Source: Actinomycetota bacterium (lineage in GTDB: Bacteria; Actinomycetota; Geothermincolia; Fen-727; Anoxymicrobiaceae). Taken from it: 6,333 nt of DNA. Shown here one piece after another: positions 1 to 6,274 of this stretch (positions are counted from its first letter, which is position 1; each line of letters opens with the position of its first letter). Location of the stretch: positions 1 through 6,333 of the forward strand of contig JAHIPE010000062.1 in NCBI GenBank assembly GCA_018894655.1. Direction: 5' to 3'. Under the pieces are notes generated by a model. It searched no databases, had not been told where the DNA came from, and saw nothing but the letters and a program-made list of their open reading frames with translations. The translations under genes and the position numbers were made by a program.

Positions 1-8
1 GACGGTAT

Positions 9-695
9 ATGGTGACGTACGGCAAGGCAGGGAGAGGCTTGAACAGGCAGAGGGTCACAGGAGGGTATGGGAACCGGCAAGACCCCCGTTTCTACGGCAT
101 GCCGCCACCCGGGCCGTACGGAGTGCCTCCGGGCATGTTACCCGGCATGCCGCCACAAGCCCCGCTCCAGCCACCTCCCGGGCAGCCCCGGGTACGCCCC
201 GGTCTCATACGGTGGCTTTGCCTGTCCCTTATCCCGTTCGTCGTTCTACTCGCGGTGTTCCTCCTTGTGGTTCTCATCGGGAAACCGTATGTCGTCAACG
301 GGCAATCGATGATGCCGACGTTGATGGACGGCGACAGGGTCTTCATCGTGCCCTACCGTGGAAACACTACGCCGGACCGGGGGGATGTCGTTGTCGTCAA
401 TGGGGTGGGGGGAACCAATGACATGCTGATCAAGCGCGTTGTGGCGATATCCGGAGACAGGATCATGTACGATGACGGCTTGATCGTCGTAAACGATACG
501 TTCACCCACAAGAACACCAACCGGCCTGGCTCAGAAACTTACGAAACGCTGGTGCCGGACGGCCATATCTTCGTAATGGGAGACAACGAGAGCCACTCCA
601 TGGACAGCCGGTCCTTCGGGCCTGTGCCGAAGAGCAACATCACCGGCAAGGCCATGTTCATTTTCTGGCCGCCGGGTGACATCAAGAAACTGTAA
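9..695 (+). CDS. lepB: Signal peptidase I (S26 family) with Pro/Gly-rich N-terminal extension
   Basis: Membrane-bound serine protease that removes signal peptides from exported proteins on the outer face of the cytoplasmic membrane. With the start at 9 it is 228 residues. Residues 1-65 form a basic, Gly/Pro-rich, probably cytoplasmic tail (28-60 is mostly P, G and M). Residues 66-90 form one hydrophobic membrane segment. The catalytic Ser100 lies in GQSMMPTL and the general-base Lys142 in MLIKRVVAISGD. The last conserved box is GDNESHSMDSRSFGPV (191-206). The Ser/Lys dyad is therefore intact and the enzyme should be active. The single membrane segment and length fit the Gram-positive (P-type) form rather than the two-segment E. 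coli form. The start is uncertain: the frame is open to the window edge, and a TTG at 39 preceded by GGGAG is an alternative. It lies 132 bp upstream of ligA. That gap has only a tiny CGGC/GCCG hairpin (699-709) without a T-tract, so cotranscription with ligA is possible but unproven. Confidence 0.95.
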   Translation: MVTYGKAGRGLNRQRVTGGYGNRQDPRFYGMPPPGPYGVPPGMLPGMPPQAPLQPPPGQPRVRPGLIRWLCLSLIPFVVLLAVFLLVVLIGKPYVVNGQSMMPTLMDGDRVFIVPYRGNTTPDRGDVVVVNGVGGTNDMLIKRVVAISGDRIMYDDGLIVVNDTFTHKNTNRPGSETYETLVPDGHIFVMGDNESHSMDSRSFGPVPKSNITGKAMFIFWPPGDIKKL

Positions 696-827
696 TACCG
701 GCGACGCCGTCCCGCGATTACAAGCGGTTTCCTCCACCTATGCCACCGCGCCGGCCGACTTCCATGACGCTTAGGTACCGGGTTATCATGTCGGCAGTAG
801 CGACGGTGATGAGCGGGGAGGAACCGG

Positions 828-2852
828 ATGGCTGAAAAACGGATTCCAGAGAGCGCAAGAGCACGGGCTGCCGAGCTCCGGAAGAACCTTAACTACCACA
901 TCTATCGCTACTACAGCCTTGACGACCCGGTGGTGAGCGACGCGGAGTACGACTCGATCTACCGCGAACTGGTGGACCTGGAAAGCCGATACCCGGGGCT
1001 TATAGAGCCGGACTCACCCACCCGGAGGGTGGGGCCTCCTCCGGTGGCCGGGTTTACCCAGCTCAGGCACCGGGAGAAGATGCTCAGCCTGGACAACGCG
1101 ACATGCGAGGGCGAGCTGGAGGCTTTCTCGGGCAGGGTTCTCCGTGGCCTGGGGGTCGGCCCCGCCGATGTCGAGTTCGTCTGCGAGCTCAAGATGGACG
1201 GAATCGCGGTGGCGCTGACCTACGAGGATGGGGTGTTCATCCGGGGGGCGACAAGGGGGGACGGGGAGGTGGGTGAGGACATTACCTCCAACCTGAGAAC
1301 CGTCCCGGCGGTGCCGCTGAGGCTGCTGGTGGAGTCGCCCCCGCGCCTGATCGAGGTGGTCGGTGAGGTTTTCATGCCGGAGGAGAGCTTCCGGGGGTTG
1401 AACGACGAGCGCCTCCGGCAGGGTATACCGCCGTTCGCCAACCCCAGGAACGCGGCGGCAGGTTCCCTCAGGCAATTGGACCCCGCGGTTACGTCGCGGC
1501 GCAACCTCTCCATGGTGACGTTCGCGGTCGGCTTCTCCACCGACCCGAGGCCGTCGACCCAGTGGGAGATACTGTCGTACCTGGGAGAGCTGGGCTTACG
1601 CCTGGGCAGGAACGCGGCGAAGGTGCCGACGATCGAGGAAGCGGTGCGGTTCTGCCTGGAGTGGCAGGAGGAAAGAGAGGACCTCGACTACGAGATAGAC
1701 GGGGTGGTGGTAAAGGTGAACTCCCTGGGCCAGCAGGACTCACTGGGGGCCACCAGCAAGAACCCCAGGTGGGCGATAGCCTACAAGTTTCCCCCCGAGG
1801 AGAAGACCACCTCCGTGCTGGATATACAGGTAGGCGTGGGGCGGACCGGGGCCCTCACACCGGTGGTGGTGCTGGAGCCGGTACGGGTGGCGGGCTCCAC
1901 GGTTACCCACGCCACCCTTCACAACGAGGACGAGGCGAGGAGAAAGGATGTCCGGATAGGGGACAGGGTGCTGGTGCACAAGGCGGGCGACGTGATACCG
2001 GAGATAGTCAAGGTTATCACCGAGGCGCGGACCGGAAAGGAGAAGCCGTTCCACATGCCCGACAAGTGCCCTGTCTGCGGGGCGCAGGTCCTTCGCGAGC
2101 CGGGCGAGGTGGTAACCCGCTGTACCAACATCGCCTGCTGGGCGCAGACGTTCGAGAGGATTCTTCACTTTGCCTCCCGCGGCGCGATGGATATCGATGG
2201 CATGGGCGAGGTTACGGTGAGCGAGTTGCTCACCAGGGGGTCGATAGGGGACGTGGCGGATATCTTTTACTTGAAGCCCCGGGACCTCTTCGGGATCCCG
2301 GGCTTCAAGGAGAAATCGGTGGCCAACATCCTGGGCGCGGTAGACGCGGCACGGGACAGGCCGCTGTGGCGGCTTCTTTTCGGGCTGGGTATACGGCACG
2401 TGGGGAGCCACGTGGCCAGGGTCCTGGCCGGGCCGTTCCCCTCGATGGACATGCTCGCGGCCGCCGGTGAAGACGAACTGCTCGAGGTTGACGGCGTGGG
2501 ACCTCAAATCGCCGAGAGCGTGGTACTGTTCTTCGGCCAGAAAGAGAACATGCGAGTGATCGAGAAGATGCGCCGGGCGGGGGTGCGCATGGCCGCCTAC
2601 CGGGAACGCCGCGCGTCCGGGGGGGCGCTAGAGGGGAAGACGTTTGTTCTGACCGGGACCCTTCCGGGGTATACCCGCGAGGAGGCTTCGGAGATAATAG
2701 AGGCCCTGGGGGGGCGTGTGACCGGATCGGTCAGCAAGAAGACCGACTACGTACTGGTGGGGGACGACCCCGGCTCCAAGCTGGAGAAGGCCCGCGGCCT
2801 GGGAGTTTCAATCGTGGACGAGAATGAGTTCAAGCGGATGGTCGGGAGATAG
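828..2852 (+). CDS. ligA: NAD-dependent DNA ligase LigA
   Basis: Seals 3'-OH/5'-phosphate nicks during replication and repair, using NAD+ to adenylate itself and then the DNA. At 674 residues it has the normal full length. Domain order: Ia domain (about 1-70, with VSDAEYD at 36-42, NMN-binding region); adenylation domain with LDNA (88-91) and the active-site motif KMDG, whose Lys122 takes the AMP; RGDGEVGED (143-151); DGVVVKV (291-297); PRWAIAYKFPPEE (313-325). The OB-fold follows from about 327 (GVGRTG at 336-341), then a four-cysteine zinc finger (C414, C417, C432, C437). Helix-hairpin-helix repeats include IPGFKEKSV (490-498) and VDGVGPQIAESV (554-565). A BRCT domain closes the protein (599-674, with LTGTLPG at 608-614). 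The usual CPAQ after the last zinc cysteine reads CWAQ here. The ATG at 828 has a strong ribosome site, GGGGAGGA (815-822), 5 bases upstream. gatC follows after 9 bp, so these two are probably on one transcript. Confidence 0.98.
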   Translation: MAEKRIPESARARAAELRKNLNYHIYRYYSLDDPVVSDAEYDSIYRELVDLESRYPGLIEPDSPTRRVGPPPVAGFTQLRHREKMLSLDNATCEGELEAFSGRVLRGLGVGPADVEFVCELKMDGIAVALTYEDGVFIRGATRGDGEVGEDITSNLRTVPAVPLRLLVESPPRLIEVVGEVFMPEESFRGLNDERLRQGIPPFANPRNAAAGSLRQLDPAVTSRRNLSMVTFAVGFSTDPRPSTQWEILSYLGELGLRLGRNAAKVPTIEEAVRFCLEWQEEREDLDYEIDGVVVKVNSLGQQDSLGATSKNPRWAIAYKFPPEEKTTSVLDIQVGVGRTGALTPVVVLEPVRVAGSTVTHATLHNEDEARRKDVRIGDRVLVHKAGDVIPEIVKVITEARTGKEKPFHMPDKCPVCGAQVLREPGEVVTRCTNIACWAQTFERILHFASRGAMDIDGMGEVTVSELLTRGSIGDVADIFYLKPRDLFGIPGFKEKSVANILGAVDAARDRPLWRLLFGLGIRHVGSHVARVLAGPFPSMDMLAAAGEDELLEVDGVGPQIAESVVLFFGQKENMRVIEKMRRAGVRMAAYRERRASGGALEGKTFVLTGTLPGYTREEASEIIEALGGRVTGSVSKKTDYVLVGDDPGSKLEKARGLGVSIVDENEFKRMVGR

Positions 2853-2861
2853 GGGGTTCGG

Positions 2862-3146
2862 ATGGCGATCAGCATGGAGGACGTTGAGCACGTGGCCAGG
2901 CTTGCCAGGCTCGCGCTAAGCTGTGAGGAGAAAGAGACGATGAGGCGCCAGCTTTCAGACGTGCTGGAGCACGCTCACAGGATATCCGATCTCGACACCG
3001 AAGGCGTACCCCCCACCAGCCGTGTCGTGCCGCTGGTGAACGTTTTCCGGGAGGACGTAGTCCGGCCTTCCATCACCCCCGGCGAAGCCATCGGCAACGC
3101 CGGATGGGCCGAGGAAGGCGCCTTCAGGGTGCCAAGGATAGTCTAG
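2862..3146 (+). CDS. gatC: Asp-tRNA(Asn)/Glu-tRNA(Gln) amidotransferase subunit C
   Basis: Small non-catalytic subunit of the GatCAB complex. In solved family structures it wraps around the GatA-GatB interface and stabilises GatA. The protein is 94 residues, the usual size. Family signatures are the N-terminal helix DVEHVARLARLALS (7-20), the REDVVRPS segment (63-70), and the C-terminal FRVPRIV (88-94). The common NAP motif before the C-terminus is replaced by GNAGWAEEGA, a modest variation. The ATG at 2862 is preceded by a G-rich run (GGGGG, about 5 bases away); Met5 at 2874 is a weaker alternative start. It begins 9 bp after the ligA stop and ends 11 bp before the preferred gatA start, consistent with tight cotranscription and balanced production with GatA. 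Confidence 0.95.
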   Translation: MAISMEDVEHVARLARLALSCEEKETMRRQLSDVLEHAHRISDLDTEGVPPTSRVVPLVNVFREDVVRPSITPGEAIGNAGWAEEGAFRVPRIV

Positions 3147-3148
3147 TT

Positions 3149-3153
3149 GGGAG
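3149..3153 (+). promoter_or_regulatory. Ribosome binding site that decides the gatA start
   Basis: GGGAG lies 4 bases before the ATG at 3158 and just after the gatC stop codon (3144-3146). An in-frame ATG at 3104 would lengthen GatA by 18 residues and overlap gatC by 43 bases. It has no comparable purine-rich site, and its extra residues (MGRGRRLQGAKDSLVGSA) read like out-of-frame gatC sequence. The 3158 start also puts the catalytic residues at the standard family numbering. Confidence 0.7.
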
Positions 3154-3157
3154 CGCG

Positions 3158-4627
3158 ATGGATATCATCAACCGGGACGCGCTGGCGATAGCGGAGCTGA
3201 TACGCAAGCGGGAGATTAGCGCGGTGGCGGTCACGACAGCGTTCCTGGAGCGGATCCGGGACGTCGAGACGACCGTAAACGCGTATATTAACGTCGCCTG
3301 CGATGAGGCCGTACGGCGCGCCGAGAGGATAGACGGGATGCTCGCGGAGGGCCGGGACCCCGGCCCCTTCGCGGGGGTGCCGATCGCGGTGAAGGACCTC
3401 CTTTCCACCCGGGGGTTCACCACCACCTGCGGCTCCCGGATGCTTGAGAACTTCGTTCCGGTCTACGACGCGACGGTGGTGGAGAGGGTGGACGGGGCGG
3501 GGATGGTAATGCTGGGCAAGGCGAACATGGACGAGTTCGCCATGGGCTCCTCGACAGAAAACTCTTACTTCGGACCGACGCGCAACCCCTGGGACCCGGA
3601 CACCGTTCCCGGCGGCTCCAGCGGCGGCTCGGCGGCGGCGGTAAGCGCGGGTGAGGCCCCGTGGGCCCTGGGCTCGGATACAGGGGGGAGTATAAGACAG
3701 CCCGCGTCGCTGTGCGGGATAGTGGGGATGAAGCCCACCTACGGCCTGGTTTCCAGGTACGGCCTTGTTGCCTTCGCCTCGTCGCTGGATCAGGTCGGCC
3801 CGATGGCAAGAACCGTCCCCGACTGCGCGGCCCTCCTGGGCGTCATCGCCGGGAACGACCCGATGGACTCGACGTCAATCCCAGTAGAGAAGGTAGATTA
3901 CACGGGGAGCCTCGACGGCGAGGTGCGCGGGCTCAAGGTGGGGGTGGTGAAGGAGATCTCCAGCCGGGGCATCGACGAAGGGGTCCTGGAGCGTTTCCAG
4001 GCCGCCGTCTCTAACCTGGAAGGGCTGGGCATGGAGGTGGAGGAGATAACGCTTCCCAGTTTCGAGTACGCGCTGTCGGCCTACTACGTTATCGCCCCGG
4101 CTGAGGCGTCCAGCAACCTGGCGCGCTTCGACGGGGTCAGGTACGGTTTCCGCGCAAGCGCCGAAGGCGAGGACATCTGGGAGATGTACGACCGGACGCG
4201 ATCCATGGGGTTTGGGAACGAGGTGAAACGGAGGATCATGCTCGGCACCTACGCGCTTTCCGCGGGCTATTACGACGCCTATTACGCACAGGCGCAGAAG
4301 GTAAGGACCCTGATCGTGAGGGACTTCGAGCGTGCCTACCGGACGTGTGACGTGCTGGTATCTCCGACATCGCCGTCGGTCGCGTTCCGCCTGGGGGAGA
4401 AAGTGGACGACCCACTTACAATGTACTTGTCCGACATGTGCACGATACCGGTGAACCTGGCGGGGATTCCGGCGATAAGCCTGCCGTGCGGCCTGTCGGA
4501 TGGGATGCCGGTGGGGTTCCAGGTGATGGGGCCCGCGCTGGGGGAGGCGACAGTCCTGAACGTGGCGTACGCGCTGGAGGGTGCGATCGGTTTCGACGAG
4601 CGCCCCCCGCTCAGCACCAGCAAGTAA
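3158..4627 (+). CDS. gatA: Asp-tRNA(Asn)/Glu-tRNA(Gln) amidotransferase subunit A (amidase)
   Basis: Glutaminase/asparaginase subunit of GatCAB. It hydrolyses the amide donor, and the ammonia passes through a channel to GatB. With the start at 3158 it is 489 residues, close to the roughly 485 usual for the family. The amidase-signature triad is complete: Lys79 (in VPIAVKDLL), cis-Ser154 (in PGGSSGGSAAAV) and nucleophile Ser178 (in GSDTGGSIRQPA). These positions equal, as I recall them, those of the Staphylococcus aureus enzyme, which supports the chosen start over the one at 3104. Residues expected to bind the glutamine substrate are also present: Tyr309/310 in SAYYVIAPAEASSN, Arg358/359 in EVKRRIMLGTYALSAGYYDAYY-like sequence (355-376), and Asp426 in YLSDMCTIPVNLAG. 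No frameshift or truncation is visible. It follows gatC by 11 bp. gatB is separated by 74 bp, which is longer than the other gaps in this cluster. Confidence 0.97.
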   Translation: MDIINRDALAIAELIRKREISAVAVTTAFLERIRDVETTVNAYINVACDEAVRRAERIDGMLAEGRDPGPFAGVPIAVKDLLSTRGFTTTCGSRMLENFVPVYDATVVERVDGAGMVMLGKANMDEFAMGSSTENSYFGPTRNPWDPDTVPGGSSGGSAAAVSAGEAPWALGSDTGGSIRQPASLCGIVGMKPTYGLVSRYGLVAFASSLDQVGPMARTVPDCAALLGVIAGNDPMDSTSIPVEKVDYTGSLDGEVRGLKVGVVKEISSRGIDEGVLERFQAAVSNLEGLGMEVEEITLPSFEYALSAYYVIAPAEASSNLARFDGVRYGFRASAEGEDIWEMYDRTRSMGFGNEVKRRIMLGTYALSAGYYDAYYAQAQKVRTLIVRDFERAYRTCDVLVSPTSPSVAFRLGEKVDDPLTMYLSDMCTIPVNLAGIPAISLPCGLSDGMPVGFQVMGPALGEATVLNVAYALEGAIGFDERPPLSTSK

Positions 4628-4701
4628 AACGCGCCAATGGGGACAGGCACCAAAGCGGAAAGTCAGGTTAGACGTAAAATAAAAAGAGGCGAGGTTTACA
4701 G
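4628..4701. repeat. gatA-gatB intergenic element with REP-like GGGGACAGGCACC motif
   Basis: This 74-bp gap interrupts an otherwise tightly packed gene set. Its left part holds AATGGGGACAGGCACCAAA (4636-4654). The core GGGGACAGGCACC, or its complement GGTGCCTGTCCCC, is from memory a recurrent intergenic motif in many bacterial genomes, often linked to REP-like elements and Y1/REP-associated transposases. Its right part (4675-4686, TAAAATAAAAAG) is clearly AT-richer than the surrounding genes. TAAAAT at 4675-4680 resembles a -10 box, but I see no convincing -35 partner. The last bases carry the gatB ribosome site: GAGG at 4686-4689 and again at 4691-4694, the latter 7 bases from the ATG. Only one copy of the motif is visible in the window, so its repeat nature is inferred. 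Confidence 0.4.
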
Positions 4702-6144
4702 ATGGAGTTCGAGACGATCATAGGGCTCGAGATACACGTCGAGCTGTCCACCGACTCCAAGATGTTCTGCTCCTGCTCCGCCGGGTTCGGGGGCGATCCG
4801 AATACCAAGACGTGCCCGGTGTGCCTGGGGCATCCGGGCTCCCTGCCGGTGCCGAACCGCCGGGCCGTAGGTGACACCATACTGCTGGCGCTGGCGTTGG
4901 ACTGCGATATCACCCCAAGTTCGATATTCCACCGCAAGAACTACTTCTACCCGGATATGCCCAAGAACTTCCAGATATCCCAGTACGACATCCCACTCTC
5001 CACCGGTGGCAGTCTCGATGTCGATATGGGGGAGTACAAGCGCACGGTGGGGATAACCAGGGTCCACCTGGAGGAGGATACCGGCAAGAGCATACACGTA
5101 GGGGAGAGCGGGAGAATCCACGGCGCCGAATACAGCCTGGAGGACTTCAACAGGGCGGGCATACCGCTGGCGGAGGTAGTCACCGAGCCCGACTTGCGAA
5201 CGCCGGATGAGGCGCGTGCGTTCATGCAACTCCTCCGCTCCACCGTACTGTACCTGGGGATAAGCGACTGCAAGATGGAGGAAGGTTCCCTGCGCTGTGA
5301 CGCCAATATATCGGTGGCGGTGGACGGCTCCATGGGGACCAAGGTCGAGATAAAGAACATGAATTCCTTCAGGGCCATGTACAGGGCGCTCACCTACGAG
5401 GAGGAACGGCAACGCCTGGCCATCCAGGAAGGGAAAACCGTGGTGCAGGAGACCCGTCACTGGGACGATGTCGCGGGGACCACCAGCCCGCTTCGCAGCA
5501 AGGAGGAGGCGTTCGACTACCGTTACTTCCCAGAGCCGGACCTGGTGCCCCTCGAGCCGGACGGGGAGTGGGTGAAAGCGCTACGGGACCTGCTGCCGGA
5601 ACTTCCCTACGCCAGGGTGCGGAGGTTCGCCTCGGAGTACGGGCTGTCCCGGGAGATAGCGGAGACGCTCACCAGTTGCCGGGCGCTGGCCGATTACTTC
5701 GAGGAGGCGGCGGGGGCGGGGCAGGACCCGGTGGCGGTAGCAAGGTGGATAGCGGGGGACCTGGCGGCGCTCATGAACGACGCCGAAGTTCCGATAGGGA
5801 GATGCCCGGTCGGCACCGGTCATCTTGCCGAACTGGTGGAACTCATTAACAGTGGGGCCATCTCGGGAAAGATGGCCAAGGACGTGTTAAAGGAAGCGTT
5901 TGAGTCCGGGAAGGCCCCCCGGCGGATAGTGGAGGAGAAGGGGCTTTCCCAGATAGCCGATGAGTCCGAGCTCGAGAAACTGGTGGACGAGGTCATCGAG
6001 GAGAACCTGGAGGCGGCCGGTGACCTGCGCGACGGAAAGGACCAGGCTTTGAAGTTCCTGATGGGGCAGGTCATGAAGAAGACGCGCGGCAAGGCCAACC
6101 CCGGTACCGCCTCGGATATCATCCGCAAGAAGCTGGCCCTGTAA
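4702..6144 (+). CDS. gatB: Asp-tRNA(Asn)/Glu-tRNA(Gln) amidotransferase subunit B
   Basis: The subunit that binds the misacylated tRNA, phosphorylates the tRNA-attached Glu or Asp with ATP, and amidates it with ammonia from GatA. It has 480 residues, normal for the family. The N-terminal catalytic cradle (about 1-290) opens with IIGLEIHVEL (6-15). It has the zinc-site cysteines C23, C25, C38 and C41 (KMFCSCS and TCPVCLGHPG). Further family blocks are HRKNYFYPDMPKNFQISQYD (77-96), HLEEDTGKS (122-130), AGIPLAEVVTEPDL (152-165), VEIKNMNSFR (215-224) and RSKEEAFDYRYFPEPDL (265-281). A helical linker leads to the YqeY-like tRNA-binding tail (about 330-480), which ends with LKFLMGQVMKKTRGKANP (450-467). 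TSPLRSKE replaces the more common TRSMRSKE. The ATG at 4702 has GAGG 7 bases upstream. It may share the transcript with gatA despite the 74-bp gap. Which tRNA is served depends on whether the genome has GlnRS or AsnRS, which this window cannot show. Confidence 0.97.
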   Translation: MEFETIIGLEIHVELSTDSKMFCSCSAGFGGDPNTKTCPVCLGHPGSLPVPNRRAVGDTILLALALDCDITPSSIFHRKNYFYPDMPKNFQISQYDIPLSTGGSLDVDMGEYKRTVGITRVHLEEDTGKSIHVGESGRIHGAEYSLEDFNRAGIPLAEVVTEPDLRTPDEARAFMQLLRSTVLYLGISDCKMEEGSLRCDANISVAVDGSMGTKVEIKNMNSFRAMYRALTYEEERQRLAIQEGKTVVQETRHWDDVAGTTSPLRSKEEAFDYRYFPEPDLVPLEPDGEWVKALRDLLPELPYARVRRFASEYGLSREIAETLTSCRALADYFEEAAGAGQDPVAVARWIAGDLAALMNDAEVPIGRCPVGTGHLAELVELINSGAISGKMAKDVLKEAFESGKAPRRIVEEKGLSQIADESELEKLVDEVIEENLEAAGDLRDGKDQALKFLMGQVMKKTRGKANPGTASDIIRKKLAL

Positions 6145-6152
6145 CCACCCAA

Positions 6153-6218
6153 CTTGAGGGCGGTCTCTCAGGCCGCCCGTGGCGACAACGGATCCGCGCC
6201 TGAGAGACGCGGCTCAAG
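6153..6218. repeat. Long imperfect inverted repeat after gatB
   Basis: The left arm is CTTGAG (6153-6158) plus GTCTCTCAGGC (6163-6173). It pairs exactly with GCCTGAGAGAC (6198-6208) plus CTCAAG (6213-6218). The two paired blocks (11 and 6 bp) are separated by a symmetric 4x4 unpaired stretch, GGCG against GCGG. The 24-nt loop contains a further small stem, CCGT (6177-6180) with ACGG (6188-6191). Starting 9 bases after the gatB stop and facing a convergent gene, it could be a bidirectional transcription terminator or RNA 3'-end stabiliser. However, no T-tract follows on either strand, so it is not a classic intrinsic terminator. Confidence 0.75.
6158..6178 (+). terminator. Possible G+C-rich hairpin terminator of gatB (no T-tract)
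   Basis: GGGCGG (6158-6163) and CCGCCC (6173-6178) form a perfect 6-bp all-GC stem with a 9-nt loop, TCTCTCAGG, 13 bases after the gatB stop. It overlaps the left arm of the longer inverted repeat, so the two folds exclude each other. The absence of a following T-run weakens the terminator call; position and stem strength are the only support. Confidence 0.4.
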
Positions 6219-6266
6219 GGGTTTGTGGCGACAACGGATCCGCGCCTGAGAGACGCGGCTCAAGGG
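6179..6266. repeat. Two perfect 42-nt tandem direct repeats
   Basis: Bases 6179-6220 and 6225-6266 are identical over all 42 positions and are separated by GTTT (period 46). Each unit begins GTGGCGACAACGGATCC and ends GCGGCTCAAGGG. Each can form a short hairpin by itself: CCGCG/CGCGG around the loop CCTGAGAGA (6194-6212 and 6240-6258). The unit contains the same GCCTGAGAGAC-N4-CTCAAG block whose inverted copy lies at 6153-6173, so three copies of that block occur within about 110 bases. The region is noncoding and lies between the convergent gatB and the probable gcvH. Confidence 0.9.
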
Positions 6267-6274
6267 CGAGTGTT

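Noticed and set aside
699..709. CGGC-GAC-GCCG hairpin as lepB terminator
   Set aside because: The stem is only 4 bp with a 3-nt loop and no T-tract follows, so it occurs easily by chance in sequence this rich in GC.
788..835. 15-residue leader-like frame (MSAVATVMSGEEPDG) whose stop overlaps the ligA start
   Set aside because: No ribosome site precedes its ATG, it has no run of regulatory codons, and such short frames arise by chance.
1562..2470. 302-codon open frame on the + strand inside ligA
   Set aside because: It overlaps ligA entirely in another frame. Its product is a Gly/Arg-rich low-complexity sequence with no family motif, typical of a shadow frame in GC-rich DNA, while ligA in the same place has all its motifs.
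1740..2507. 255-codon open frame on the - strand opposite ligA
   Set aside because: It is a shadow of the ligA codon pattern: no recognisable domain, no ribosome site that I could identify, and full overlap with a certain gene.
3104..3157. Upstream gatA start giving an 18-residue extension
   Set aside because: No ribosome site, overlap with gatC, and the catalytic residues would be displaced from standard numbering; the start at 3158 is better supported.
4696..5460. 254-codon open frame on the - strand opposite gatB
   Set aside because: Full overlap with gatB. The translated sequence mirrors gatB codons in antisense and shows no known motif.
6179..6266. Two-repeat CRISPR-like array
   Set aside because: The units are separated by only 4 bases, far too short for spacers, and no cas gene is present in the window.
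6145..6274. Glycine riboswitch near the probable gcvH
   Set aside because: The region lies downstream (3') of gcvH, not upstream of a glycine-cleavage operon, and I could not recognise the conserved glycine aptamer core in it.
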